Assembly: GCF_017813245.1 (NCBI RefSeq)
Contig: NZ_JAGIQL010000047.1
Span: 1 to 41,641, forward strand
Direction: 5' to 3'
Length of the DNA: 41,641 nt
Origin: Streptomyces montanisoli
Lineage (GTDB): Bacteria > Actinomycetota > Actinomycetes > Streptomycetales > Streptomycetaceae
Within the stretch, counting starts at the first letter, position 1; the number at the start of each line of letters is the position of its first letter. The position numbers and the translations under genes were made by a program. This document shows, one piece after another, positions 23,869-32,051 of the stretch. The notes under the pieces are model-generated. The model was given only the letters and a program-made list of their open reading frames with translations. It ran no database searches and was not told the DNA's origin.

Positions 23869-24673
23869 GCACGTCCGGGCGGCCGAAGCGGACCGCGACT
23901 CCCGGGGAGTAGAGCACGCTCGCCGGGGGGCCGACGGGGGCCGGGAGGCCTGCGGCCGTGATCACCGTCTCACGGCAGTCGAGGAGTTCCGCGCGGTGCA
24001 GCGGCCAGCGAGCGTGCGTGTTCGGCAGGTGGGTGAGGCGGCCGAGCACGGTCGTGTGCAGGGCCCAGCGCGCGGTCAGGAAGTGTTCGAGCGGGGTCGG
24101 CTCCGCGATGGCCTCACCGACCCGGACGCCGATCCGGGCGGCGGCGCCCACGGGACCCGGCCACCTGCGGCCGCTGGTGTACGTGAACGTGCCGGCCTCG
24201 TCCTGCCTGATCCGCATCCGCGCCCACATGTAAGGCAGCCGCAGCGACGCGCGCGCCACCAGCACCGGGACGAGGCGCGACGCGTCGAGCGACCGGAAGA
24301 CGACGGCGCGCCGGCCGCGCCCGTCCACGGAGTACAGCCGCACGTTCGTCTCGGGGAACGTGCCGAGGTACGGCACGCCGGGCAGCCGGAAGAACCCCAC
24401 CCGATACATCCGGAACGCGATCAGCCCCACGTAGGCCGCACCGTCGAACACGTCGGGCACCGTGCCCGCCGGCAGCAGCGGCGCCACGGCCTCGGGCTCG
24501 ACGGCCCAGTGCAGCATCGTCAGGTCACGCCACTGCTGCGTCAGCAGCGGCCGCCGCAGCTCGCCGCCAAGCGGTTCGGGGCTCACTGGCTCGGGGCCGA
24601 CTGGCTCAGGGCTGACCGGTTCGGGGCTCACTGGCTCGGACGTTCCGCCCTCACGTGCCTCGTGTCCGCGCAT
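23846..24673 (-). CDS. DUF2071 (YqjF-like) protein
   Basis: The 275-aa protein has the DUF2071 sequence: LTQQWRDLTMLHWAVEPEAV, then VGLIAFRMYRVGFFRLPGVP, then FPETNVRLYSVDGRG and LDASRLVPVLVARASLRLPY. The family relates to acetoacetate-decarboxylase-like folds; no reaction is established. The N-terminus has five SPEPV/GPEPV repeats encoded by a 15-bp DNA repeat. ATG 24673 was preferred to an ATG at 24724, which overlaps the upstream gene; both binding sites are weak. Confidence 0.82.
   Translation of the reverse strand: MRGHEAREGGTSEPVSPEPVSPEPVGPEPVSPEPLGGELRRPLLTQQWRDLTMLHWAVEPEAVAPLLPAGTVPDVFDGAAYVGLIAFRMYRVGFFRLPGVPYLGTFPETNVRLYSVDGRGRRAVVFRSLDASRLVPVLVARASLRLPYMWARMRIRQDEAGTFTYTSGRRWPGPVGAAARIGVRVGEAIAEPTPLEHFLTARWALHTTVLGRLTHLPNTHARWPLHRAELLDCRETVITAAGLPAPVGPPASVLYSPGVAVRFGRPDVRGGHGCP
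24573..24640. repeat. 15-bp coding tandem repeat (SPEPV units)
   Basis: Four to five near-identical 15-base units encode the Ser/Gly-Pro-Glu-Pro-Val repeats at the N-terminus of the DUF2071 protein. Confidence 0.85.
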
Positions 24674-24698
24674 GCCCCCACCATCGCAGCCGGAGGCG

Positions 24699-25625
24699 TC
24701 AGCGTGCGAGTGACGCCGCGTCACCCATCACCACGACCGGGTGGCTCTCCGGGTCGAGCAGGCGCAGCAGCTTCCTGATGTGGTCCTTGGAGATGGACAC
24801 GCAGCCCTGCGTGGGCCCGCCGTGGTCGACGTGGATCCAAATGCCGCCGCCGCGCGCGTCGCCCATCGGCTTGTCCTTGTCGAGCGGGCTCGTGCCCGGG
24901 TCGCGGTTGTAGTCGATGGCCACGACGTAGTCGAACGCGCCCGAGAGCGGCTCGCCGTCGAACCCGTACCCGTACGCCGTGAAGTGGAAGCTGTGGTCGT
25001 ACGGCATCCTCGTGCCGGGGTCGGCGAGCTTGCCGCCCGCGTCCGTGAGCGAGAAGACGCCCACGGGCGAGCGCCGATCGTCCATCATGTGGTGCCGCGT
25101 CCAGCCGTGCAGGGCGTTGTGCGCGCTCCAGACGTCGGTGACGGGCCGCCAGGGCGAGCCCGCGCTGTCGCGCTCGTAGAGGCGGAAGGTCGCGGTGTTG
25201 GTGTCGCTGTCCGCGCCCGTCACCAGGACGGCCTGGCGGGTCGACGGGGAGATGTCGCCGGTCATCAGGGGGCCGACGCCGGGGAGCGTGGGCGCGGACT
25301 GGTCGGGGATACGGGCGGTCAGCGCGGAGCGCGTCTCCGAGCGGTTCGCGTTCCCCTTGCCGTCGTCGGACGACTGCTTCCCGCCGCCGCCGCCCGCGCC
25401 GCCGCCCTGCTTCCCGCTGCCGCCGCCCTGCGCGCCGTGCCCGGCGTCCGTGTCGGACTCGGTACGGCCCGCCGACTTGTCGCCCGTCGCGTCGTGGTGG
25501 ACGGCCGCCGGGCCGGCCGTGCCGCAGCCGGCGAGCAGCAGGCCCCCGACCAGCAGCGCGGCCGCCGGCCGTTGCCCGCCGCGCAGCGCGCGGCGGAGGC
25601 GGGGGCGGACGGACGGCAGAGACAT
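24699..25625 (-). CDS. L,D-transpeptidase-like lipoprotein (YkuD fold)
   Basis: The 308-aa product has a lipoprotein signal peptide (basic MSLPSVRPRLRRALRGG, hydrophobic core, lipobox LLLAGC), then about 80 residues of Gly/Ser/Lys linker, then a YkuD-type catalytic domain. The active-site region reads WIHVDHGGPTQGCVSI, with H268 and nucleophile C275, preceded by SPVGVFSLTDA. Such enzymes cross-link peptidoglycan (3-3 bonds) outside the membrane; the PTQGC variant belongs to a subgroup that may instead act as a carboxypeptidase or esterase. ATG 25625 has GAAGGG at eight bases. An unusual repeat array lies directly upstream. Confidence 0.88.
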   Translation of the reverse strand: MSLPSVRPRLRRALRGGQRPAAALLVGGLLLAGCGTAGPAAVHHDATGDKSAGRTESDTDAGHGAQGGGSGKQGGGAGGGGGKQSSDDGKGNANRSETRSALTARIPDQSAPTLPGVGPLMTGDISPSTRQAVLVTGADSDTNTATFRLYERDSAGSPWRPVTDVWSAHNALHGWTRHHMMDDRRSPVGVFSLTDAGGKLADPGTRMPYDHSFHFTAYGYGFDGEPLSGAFDYVVAIDYNRDPGTSPLDKDKPMGDARGGGIWIHVDHGGPTQGCVSISKDHIRKLLRLLDPESHPVVVMGDAASLAR

Positions 25626-25707
25626 GGACGAGCCCTTCGCGGTACGAGGCCGCCCGCCCGTACGGGGTGTACGGGCCTGTAGGCGGCGCCTGTTGTTGCG
25701 CTGTCGC

Positions 25708-25776
25708 GGGTGCCTGCGTGGCACCCGACCGGGTATCTGCGTGGCACCCGACCGCGTGCCGGCGTGGCACCCGGTC
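25708..25776. repeat. Three 23-bp tandem units, each able to form a hairpin
   Basis: Units begin at 25708, 25731 and 25754. Unit 1 is a perfect GGGTGCC-TGCGT-GGCACCC stem-loop followed by GACC; unit 3 keeps GTGCC-GGCGT-GGCAC; unit 2 has partial pairing. Period is exactly 23 bases. Confidence 0.85.
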
Positions 25777-25803
25777 GGTCAAGTGTCCCTCAGTCCCTCG
25801 GTT

Positions 25804-25855
25804 GTCCTGCGGCACCCGAAGGTGTCCTGCGACACCCGAAGCTGTCCCGCACACA
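25804..25855. repeat. 20-bp tandem units related to the 23-bp array
   Basis: Two full units and one partial copy of TCCTGCGRCACCCGAAG. The middle part folds as GGTGTC-CTGC-GACACC (25821-25836). Compared with the first array, one C-G pair has become T-A on both sides of the stem. Confidence 0.75.
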
Positions 25856-26036
25856 ATAGCCGTCCTGTGCACGGCGGGTGACGGGCGGCCTGCCGAACGT
25901 CACCGTATGTCAATACGAAGAACCCGCCTCAGGCCGTGAAAGATCTCCGCCGCGGTTTCCCGGCCCCCGTCCGTCCTGCGACGATGGACGCAGACGTTCA
26001 CGGTCCGCACGGGCCCAGGTGGGAGGACAACCTCAC

Positions 26037-26606
26037 GTGGCAGAAGTCTTCTTGCGCCATCTGAGCAGGTGGCAGGCCGAGCAGCAGCAGGAAGAGCTCG
26101 CTGACGAGTTCATCGAGACGTACCGGCGGGCGCACGGCGCGGAGTACGAGGACCGGCAGGCGTTCCTGAAGGCGTTCAACCGGGCCTTCACCAGGGACGG
26201 TTTCGACATGGTGGTGGCCGGCGCGGCCGGCAGGACGGTGGGCCACGCGTACGGGTACCTGATCGACAGGTCGGGCGGCTGGTGGCGCGGGCTCGGCGCG
26301 GACGAGCCCTGGGACGTGGAGGAACTGACCGTCTCCGGCCAGGTGTTCGCGCTCGCCGAGTTGACCGTGAGGCCCCCGTTCAGGCGTACGGGCGTGGCGG
26401 GCCGGCTGCTTGACGCGCTGCTCACGCGCACGGACGCGGCGCTCGCTGTCACGCGCGTCGACCCGGCCAACGCGGGCGCGCTCGGCGCGCTGAGCTCGTG
26501 GGGGTGGGTGCGTCTCGGCATGGCGGGCGCGGACGACGCGCACGTGCCGTCGGTCGGAACGGGACCGGCCACCGAGATCTGGGGACGCGCCCTGCGCCGC
26601 GCGTGA
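26037..26606 (+). CDS. GNAT-family N-acetyltransferase
   Basis: The 189-aa product has the acetyl-CoA-binding core of the GNAT fold: FALAELTVRPPFRRTGVAGR (motif A, with R-x-x-G-x-A/G) and LLDALLTRTDAALAVTRVDP, then NAGALGALSSWGWVRLGMAG. The acceptor is unknown. GTG 26037 is preceded by GGGAGG at 10 bases; upstream in-frame sequence does not code well. It is convergent with the siderophore-binding gene. Confidence 0.85.
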   Translation: MAEVFLRHLSRWQAEQQQEELADEFIETYRRAHGAEYEDRQAFLKAFNRAFTRDGFDMVVAGAAGRTVGHAYGYLIDRSGGWWRGLGADEPWDVEELTVSGQVFALAELTVRPPFRRTGVAGRLLDALLTRTDAALAVTRVDPANAGALGALSSWGWVRLGMAGADDAHVPSVGTGPATEIWGRALRRA

Positions 26607-26660
26607 ACGGGCCGGCGCCGGGGCGGGGTACGCCTGGCCCGGGCGCGGTACGGCTGGCCC

Positions 26661-26692
26661 GGCGTCACCCGCTCCCGGCGTCACCCGCTCCC
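26661..26692. repeat. Perfect 16-bp duplication covering a stop codon
   Basis: The same 16 bases occur at 26661-26676 and 26677-26692. On the minus strand each copy includes the end of the siderophore-binding gene and its TGA (26681-26683 is the one used). Confidence 0.95.
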
Positions 26693-27682
26693 GGTGGCGG
26701 CCGCCTTGGACCAGTCGGACTCGATCCGGGAGAGGATCCGCCCGGCGCCGGTGTAACCGATGCCGAGCATCCAGAGGTTGTCGTCCACCCGGAAGGCCCG
26801 CCCGTCGCGTACCGCCGTGAGCCCGCGCCACAGCGGCCCCGCGACGACGGCGGTCTCCCCGGCCTTCTTGGGGTCGCCGTACGTCGAGTAGAAGAGGAGG
26901 CCCGCGTCGGCCTTGTCGATCCGCTCGGGGCTCACGTCCAGCGAGAAGCCGTCCTTGTCCTGGTCGGCGGGCCTGCCGAGGCCGAGGTCGTGGAAGATCG
27001 AGCCGACGAACGTGTCGTTGAGGTACAGGCGGATGTCCGCGCCCTCCACGAACCGCACGAACCCGACGGTGGTCGCCTCGGCCTTGGCGGGCCCGCCCAG
27101 CGCGTGGACGACCTGCCGCACGTGCGCCGTGTAGGCCTTCTCGACCCGCGCGGCGCGCGCGGTCTCGCCCAGCGCGCGGGCGTGCAGCGTGAAGTTGGCG
27201 CGCCAGTTGGGGCCCGTGGTGTTGGTGAAGACGGTCGGGGCGATCTTCGAGAGCTCCTTGTAGCTCTTGCCGTCGCGCACCTTGCTGCCGAGGATCAGGT
27301 CGGGCTTGAGGGACGCGATGGTCTCCAGGTCGGGGGAGCCGATGACACCGACGGGCCGTACGCCCGCGAGCCCCGACTTCGGCAGGTACGTGGACAGCGG
27401 CGCCCCGGCGGCGACGGTGGTGGCGCCGACGGGCGTGACGCCGAGGGTGACGGCGGAGTCCAGGGCGTCCGTGTCGAGCACGACGACGCGGTGCGGATGG
27501 GCGCTCACGGTGACGCTGCCCATCGCGGTCTTCAGCGTGTGCGCGCCGCTCCCGGAGGCGGCGGCGCCGGCCCCGCTGCCGTTCCCGCCGCTGCCGCTGC
27601 TCCCACCGCAGGCGGTCAGCGCCACCCCGAGCGCGACGGCGACGGCCCCCGCCCCGACGCGCGTACTGCAGCGCAACACCAC
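26681..27682 (-). CDS. Iron-siderophore ABC transporter substrate-binding lipoprotein
   Basis: The 333-aa protein has a lipoprotein signal (lipobox VALTACGG), a short Gly/Ser linker, and a periplasmic-binding-protein fold of the FepB/FhuD class: HPHRVVVLDTDALDSAVTLG, then GSPDLETIASLKPDLILGS, YKELSKIAPTVF and WMLGIGYTGAGRILSRIE. It would capture ferric siderophore outside the membrane and pass it to an ABC permease, which is not in this window. GTG 27682 has GGGGGAGG seven bases upstream. An iron box lies 34 bases upstream, so repression by a DmdR/IdeR-type regulator in iron excess is expected. Confidence 0.93.
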   Translation of the reverse strand: MVLRCSTRVGAGAVAVALGVALTACGGSSGSGGNGSGAGAAASGSGAHTLKTAMGSVTVSAHPHRVVVLDTDALDSAVTLGVTPVGATTVAAGAPLSTYLPKSGLAGVRPVGVIGSPDLETIASLKPDLILGSKVRDGKSYKELSKIAPTVFTNTTGPNWRANFTLHARALGETARAARVEKAYTAHVRQVVHALGGPAKAEATTVGFVRFVEGADIRLYLNDTFVGSIFHDLGLGRPADQDKDGFSLDVSPERIDKADAGLLFYSTYGDPKKAGETAVVAGPLWRGLTAVRDGRAFRVDDNLWMLGIGYTGAGRILSRIESDWSKAAATGSG

Positions 27683-27715
27683 GACAGCGCCTCCCCCCTA
27701 GGCCGTTACGACGAA

Positions 27716-27731
27716 GTTAGGTGAACCTAAC
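27716..27731. promoter_or_regulatory. Iron box (DmdR/IdeR-type operator)
   Basis: GTTAGGT-GA-ACCTAAC is a perfect palindrome matching the half-sites of the actinobacterial iron box (consensus TTAGGTTAGGCTAACCTAA). It lies just upstream of the siderophore-binding gene. Confidence 0.85.
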
Positions 27732-27854
27732 CCGCCGAACCTAGCCCACGGCGGTGTGGCCCCACAAGTCCCCTTCAGCCCAACCGCGTTGCGTGCACGG
27801 GAGGGCGCGAAGACCGGTGCGCCGCCCGGGCCGCAATGCCTCAGTCCTCGGCCG

Positions 27855-28754
27855 TCAGCCCTCGACCCGACGCGCGACCCGCTTCTCGAACCAATGATGG
27901 GCGTACGGCTCGTCGTTGAAAGCGGGCACCTCCTGGAATCCGGCGGAGTGGTAGAGCCCGATCGCCGCGGACAGCGTCTTGTTGGTATCGAGTCGCAACA
28001 CCTCCCGCCCCTGCTCGGCGGCCCGCGCCTCCAACTCGGCGAGGAAGCGGCGGCCGAGGCCGAGCCCGCGTGCACTTGGCGCCACCCACATGCGCTTGAT
28101 CTCGGCGGGCGCGTCCGGTGGGAGCTTGAGACCGGCGCAGCCGACCGGCTCGCCGTGCAGCCTGGCCACGAGGAACAGGCCGCGGGGGAGCCGGAGTTCG
28201 CCCGCGTCGGGCAGCAGGCTGCGCGCCGGGTCGAAGCCCGTATCGAAGCGTTCCGCGAGCTCCTCGAAATAGCGGCGCAGGCAGTGCTCGGCGTCCGGGT
28301 GGGCCGGGTCGACGGCGTCGAGCGTGACGGTCGCGGCCGTCAGCAGCCGCTCGGCCTCGGCCATGGCGGCGACGAGCCGGGCGCGCTGCCCCGCGTTGAG
28401 CGGCTCGAGCAGCGACCCGGCGAGCTCGTCGCTGCGGGCGTCGAGCAGCGCGTGCTCGGCGCGGCCCGCCTCGGTGAGGCGCACGGTCCGCACGCGCCGG
28501 TCACGCGCCGACGGCTCCACGACGACGAGGCCGTCGTCCTCCAGGGAGCGCAGCAGCCGGCTGACGTACCCGGAGTCGAGCCCGAGCCGCTCACGCAACT
28601 GCCGCACGTCCTGCCCACGCTCCCCGACCTCCCACAACAGCCGGGCCTCACCGACGGGCCGGTCGCGGCCCAGGTAGTGCTCGTGCAGCACGCCCACACG
28701 CTGGGTGACGACGCGGTTGAACCGCCGCACCTGCTGGATCTGCGTCTCGTCCAT
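27855..28754 (-). CDS. MarR-GNAT fusion protein
   Basis: The 299-aa protein joins an N-terminal MarR winged helix (residues about 10-140: RLLWEVGERGQDVRQLRERL, then GLDSGYVSRLLRSLEDDGLV) to a C-terminal GNAT acetyltransferase (KRMWVAPSARGLGLGRRFLA, then LDTNKTLSAAIGLYHSAGF). The fusion is known in actinomycetes and other bacteria; coupling of acetyltransfer to DNA binding is not established. No Shine-Dalgarno precedes ATG 28754, and a palindrome plus a -10-like TAAGGT lie within 17 bases, so a leaderless, self-repressed transcript is likely. Confidence 0.9.
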   Translation of the reverse strand: MDETQIQQVRRFNRVVTQRVGVLHEHYLGRDRPVGEARLLWEVGERGQDVRQLRERLGLDSGYVSRLLRSLEDDGLVVVEPSARDRRVRTVRLTEAGRAEHALLDARSDELAGSLLEPLNAGQRARLVAAMAEAERLLTAATVTLDAVDPAHPDAEHCLRRYFEELAERFDTGFDPARSLLPDAGELRLPRGLFLVARLHGEPVGCAGLKLPPDAPAEIKRMWVAPSARGLGLGRRFLAELEARAAEQGREVLRLDTNKTLSAAIGLYHSAGFQEVPAFNDEPYAHHWFEKRVARRVEG

Positions 28755-28757
28755 TCT

Positions 28758-28771
28758 CTGACCTTAGTCAG
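28758..28771. promoter_or_regulatory. Palindrome overlapping the MarR-GNAT promoter
   Basis: CTGAC-CTTA-GTCAG, three bases upstream of the start codon, covers the -10-like element on the minus strand. It is a natural site for autorepression. Confidence 0.5.
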
Positions 28772-28825
28772 ACACTGAGCTTCCGGCCAACCCCGCAGAC
28801 GAGCCACCGCCCGCGCCCGCGCCGG

Positions 28826-29470
28826 TCACCGATGCCAGAACAGGTAGTGCGTCACTCCGCTCGGGCTCGGTACGACATCCAGATGGAACCGGTCGAGCAG
28901 CTCGTCGGGCGACTTCCAGAGCCGCATCCCGGTCCCGAACTCCTTCGGCGACACCGCCACGTGCAGGCTGTCCACGAGGTCGGCGTCGAGGAACTCCCGG
29001 ATGGTGGTGGCTCCGCCACCGAGCCGTACGTCCTTGCCCTGCGCGGCTTCCCGCGCCCGCTCCAGGACCGTGGCCGGGTCGTCGTCGACGAAGTGGAACG
29101 TGGTGTCGGAGAGCGTGAAGGACGGACGCTTGTGGTGCGTCATGACGAACACGGGCGAGTGGAACGGGGGCTCGTCACCCCACCAGCCCTGCCACTCGTG
29201 GTCCTGCCAGGGCCCGCGCTGGGGCCCGAACTTGTTGCGGCCCATGATCTCGGCGCCGATGTTGCGTCCGTAGTCCCGCGTGAGGTAGTCGTCCAGCCCC
29301 CGGCTCCCGCCGGGCTCGGCACGCATGGGCCAGCTCGCCGTGGCGCCCGCCCAGGCGAACAGCTTCCCGGGGTCGACATGACCGAACGGCCGCTCCAGCG
29401 TCTGATCCTCGCCGGCGCCGATCCCGTCACTCGAGACGTTGAAGTTCTGCACCCTCAGTAGCTGTTTCAC
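28826..29470 (-). CDS. Dihydrofolate reductase / RibD C-terminal family protein
   Basis: The 214-aa product has the RibD_C/DHFR-like fold: LLRVQNFNVSSDGIGAG at the start, GRNKFGPQRGPW, FVMTHHKRPSF, GKDVRLGGGATTIREFLDAD (nucleotide-binding Gly run) and SPKEFGTGMRLW. These small proteins are NADPH-dependent reductases of unknown substrate in most cases. GTG 29470 follows GGAGGAA at six bases, so the longer frame to 29536 is not needed. It stands alone. Confidence 0.88.
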   Translation of the reverse strand: MKQLLRVQNFNVSSDGIGAGEDQTLERPFGHVDPGKLFAWAGATASWPMRAEPGGSRGLDDYLTRDYGRNIGAEIMGRNKFGPQRGPWQDHEWQGWWGDEPPFHSPVFVMTHHKRPSFTLSDTTFHFVDDDPATVLERAREAAQGKDVRLGGGATTIREFLDADLVDSLHVAVSPKEFGTGMRLWKSPDELLDRFHLDVVPSPSGVTHYLFWHR

Positions 29471-29676
29471 GGGTTCCTCCGGTGATCCGGCGATGTGGAC
29501 GACGAGGGTGAGACTCCCAGGATCGGACAAACTCATCGCCCGAGAGGCAGCTCGGAAGGCGCCCTTACCGAGCGTGCAACAGCGTTAATGGGTTTGCCAC
29601 GCGGCGGACAGAGTGGTGGTGTCATGGGCTCGGGCACATGACCATGGTCCGATCGGTCCGGTGGAAGGATCCTGCC

Positions 29677-30072
29677 ATGCCAACGACCCTCATCGAGGTG
29701 CGTCGCCAGTACTCACAGGCCGAAGAGGCGGGCATCATCGATGCGGTTCACGGCGCGCTCGTGGCTGCCTTCCTCATCCCGCCCCAGGACAGGAGCGTCC
29801 GTCTCGTCGTGCATGAGCCGCACCGGTTCGCCTGCTCGCCCAGCAGGGCGAAGCCCGAGTTCTCCACCCTCGTGTCCATTGACTGCTTCGAGGGCCGGTC
29901 CTTGCAGGCCAAGCGGAACCTGTACCGGGAAATCGTCGATCGGCTGGCGGAATTCGGTATCCCGCGAGACCACGTGACGATCACCGTCCGTGATACACCG
30001 ACCGAGAACTGGGGCATCGCAGGAGGCCAAGCGGCCTGCGACATCGACCTCGGCTTCAACGTACGCGTCTGA
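29677..30072 (+). CDS. Tautomerase-family protein
   Basis: The 131-aa protein begins MPTTLIEVRRQYSQAEEAG, which places the catalytic Pro directly after the start Met, as in 4-oxalocrotonate tautomerase and MIF relatives. Later parts include VRLVVHEPHRFACSPS and ITVRDTPTENWGIAGGQAAC. The size suggests a two-domain (fused) tautomerase. The true substrate is unknown. ATG 29677 follows GGAAGGA at about six bases; an upstream in-frame start would bury the Pro, so this start is preferred. Confidence 0.88.
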   Translation: MPTTLIEVRRQYSQAEEAGIIDAVHGALVAAFLIPPQDRSVRLVVHEPHRFACSPSRAKPEFSTLVSIDCFEGRSLQAKRNLYREIVDRLAEFGIPRDHVTITVRDTPTENWGIAGGQAACDIDLGFNVRV

Positions 30073-30124
30073 CCCCGCGACGCGCGGCGCGGAGCCCGAG
30101 GGCGCCATCGCCGTGCCCCGTCGC

Positions 30125-31360
30125 CTAGACGTCGCAGCGGTCCTTCGCCGAGACCGCCGAGACCGCCGCGGCCTCACGCGCGGGCGCCGCGGCCGCAGCG
30201 CGCCTGCGTCGTCGTAGCGTCGCTGCCGTCGCTGCCGTCGTGGCCGCGAGTACGGCGGCGGCGGTGGCGAACGTGCCCGGTACGCCCATCGCGTGGCTCA
30301 CCATTCCCCCGCCGAACGAGCCGATCCCGGTGCCGCCGTCGTAGGCGACGTTCCACACCGTCCCCGCCCGGTGGGCGTCGGTGTGCAAAAACATCACGCT
30401 GAGCGTGTCGTTCTGCAGCGCCCCGAAGCCCAGACCGTAGAGGGCGGCCCCGGCGAGGACGCCCGCCGCAGAGCCGCCCGCGGCACAGGCGGCCAGGGCG
30501 CCGAGTCCGAGCGCGGACGCGGCGGCGGAGGGCAGCTGCAACCCGCCGGCGCCATGCCGGTCGGACCAGTGCCCGGCCGCCCACCGGCCGACCGTGATCC
30601 CGGCCGGGAGCAGGAACAGCGCGCCCGAAACGGTGGCGGAGGAGATCCCGGGGGCGAGCGCGAGGAACGCGCTGAGCACGCCGAGCGCGATGGCCGCGGC
30701 CACCATCAGTGCGGTGGGCCGGACGAGCGCGCGCCCCGCGCCCGAAACGCGCGGCGGGGCCGGCTCCGCCGCGGTGGAGTCGGCGGAGGCGGTCGCGGTC
30801 GTGGTCGTGGTCGTGGTGGCGTCCGGCTCCCGGATCGCCCAGGCCAGCGGCGCCGCGGCCACGCTGAGCAGCGCGGCGACGACGAACACGGCCGCGAAGC
30901 CGAGGTGTTCTGCCGCCCACAGCCCCAGCGGCAGCCCGACGAGCTGCGGGACGCCGATCGCCGCCCCGTACAGTCCCACAGCCCGCCCACGCCGTTCGGC
31001 GGGCACCAAGACGGCGGTGAGCGCGCTACCGGCCACCGTGACCATCCCGAACCCCATGCCCCGCACCGCGGACACGGCCAGCACGGGCGCGAGCGCGTCC
31101 GAGATGATGTACCCGAACGTCGGCAGGCCCATGAGCAGCGACCCGACAGCGGCCAGGCGCCGCAGCCCGAACCGCGGAATCAGCCGCCGCATCGCGAACT
31201 GCGCCCCGACGGTCGCCGCCATCGTCACACCGGTCGTGGCCCCAAGCCCCGCTGACGAGGCACCGCCGTGCGCGGCCCAGACGGGGACGACGGGGAGCAG
31301 CGGCGCGTAGTTGGCGAAGGCCCCGAGCGTGGAGAGCAGTAGCAGACGGAATGCGGACAT
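30125..31360 (-). CDS. Major facilitator superfamily transporter
   Basis: The 411-aa membrane protein has 12 predicted hydrophobic segments in two halves, split by a Thr-rich cytoplasmic linker near residue 195 (poly-Thr from ACC/ACG codons). The MFS signature between segments 2 and 3 appears as RLIPRFGLRRLAAVG. Drug or metabolite efflux is the likely role; the substrate cannot be read. The C-terminal tail is Arg/Ala-rich. ATG 31360 has only GGAA in front, but a palindrome six bases upstream suggests tight regulation. It is divergent from the AAA ATPase gene. Confidence 0.9.
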   Translation of the reverse strand: MSAFRLLLLSTLGAFANYAPLLPVVPVWAAHGGASSAGLGATTGVTMAATVGAQFAMRRLIPRFGLRRLAAVGSLLMGLPTFGYIISDALAPVLAVSAVRGMGFGMVTVAGSALTAVLVPAERRGRAVGLYGAAIGVPQLVGLPLGLWAAEHLGFAAVFVVAALLSVAAAPLAWAIREPDATTTTTTTATASADSTAAEPAPPRVSGAGRALVRPTALMVAAAIALGVLSAFLALAPGISSATVSGALFLLPAGITVGRWAAGHWSDRHGAGGLQLPSAAASALGLGALAACAAGGSAAGVLAGAALYGLGFGALQNDTLSVMFLHTDAHRAGTVWNVAYDGGTGIGSFGGGMVSHAMGVPGTFATAAAVLAATTAATAATLRRRRRAAAAAPAREAAAVSAVSAKDRCDV

Positions 31361-31365
31361 GGTTT

Positions 31366-31384
31366 CCGTTCTAGGTTCGAACGG
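31366..31384. promoter_or_regulatory. Operator-like palindrome upstream of the MFS gene
   Basis: CCGTTC and GAACGG flank a 7-base centre, six bases from the MFS start codon. No regulator gene is adjacent, so the binding protein is unknown. Confidence 0.45.
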
Positions 31385-31484
31385 CACGCGTGTCCAACGC
31401 GTTCGCGTCGGCGGAGGCCGGAGACGCCCCACTTCGCCTCGCCAGATGAAATGACCACGATTTCCAACGAAAGGCTTACGGATC

Positions 31485-32030
31485 ATGCGGCGTTACGTTC
31501 TCACGGGCACGCCTGGTGCAGGCAAGACGTCGATCCTGCGGAGCCTGGCCGAGCTCGGCCACGGGGTCGTCGAGGAGGCGGCGACAGCGGTCATCGCGCG
31601 GTCGCAGGCGCGGGGCGAGGACGAGCCGTGGGCACGGGCGTCCTTCATCGACGAGATCGCCGCGCTCCAGCGGCAACGGCAGTTGGAGACGGTCGCCACC
31701 GGCTCCGTCCAGGTCTTCGACCGGTCACCGGTCTGCACCCACGCACTCGCCACCTACCTGGGATGGCCCGTATCGCCGGTCCTGTCGGCCGAGCTCGAAC
31801 GGGTCACCTCCATGGGGATCTACGAGCGGCAGGTGCTCTTCGTCCGCAATCTGGGCCACTGCGAGCCCACCGCGGCCCGCCGTATCAGTTTCGAGGAGTC
31901 GCTGGTCTTCGAAGAGATCCACGAACAGAGCTACCGCGCGTTCGGTTACGAGCTCATCGACATTCCTGCCGCTGACCTGCCCCAACGTGTCGCCGCGGTC
32001 AACGCGGTGATCTCCCGGCCCACCGGGTGA
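31485..32030 (+). CDS. AAA_28-type ATP-binding protein
   Basis: The 181-aa P-loop protein has Walker A at residues 8-15 (GTPGAGKT) and a probable Walker B or lid region around FDRSPVCTHALATYLG. The fold is that of small predicted kinases/ATPases (AAA_28), which include nicotinamide-riboside-kinase-like proteins; the substrate is unknown. ATG 31485 is preceded by GAAAGG at 11 bases. The next gene starts 21 bases after its stop, so they form a two-gene operon. Confidence 0.85.
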   Translation: MRRYVLTGTPGAGKTSILRSLAELGHGVVEEAATAVIARSQARGEDEPWARASFIDEIAALQRQRQLETVATGSVQVFDRSPVCTHALATYLGWPVSPVLSAELERVTSMGIYERQVLFVRNLGHCEPTAARRISFEESLVFEEIHEQSYRAFGYELIDIPAADLPQRVAAVNAVISRPTG

Positions 32031-32051
32031 GGGCCCTGCGGGCCGGCCTGC

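Larger units (their letters stand above)
25626..26036. other. 411-base divergent intergenic region with hairpin arrays
   Basis: The region between the L,D-transpeptidase and the GNAT gene has no gene. It holds two tandem repeat arrays (25708-25776 and 25804-25855), listed separately, and a less GC-rich stretch near 25850-25930 that could carry promoters. Confidence 0.6.

Noticed and set aside
25708..25855. CRISPR array
   Set aside because: Units are 20-23 bp with no unique spacers between them; they are direct tandem repeats.
26498..27724. 408-aa plus-strand frame opposite the siderophore-binding gene
   Set aside because: Antisense shadow without motifs; the minus strand has a lipobox and an iron box.
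14695..29665. Shared phrase CATGGTCCG(G/A)TCGGT near 14700 and 29643
   Set aside because: Too short and in unrelated contexts; likely chance.
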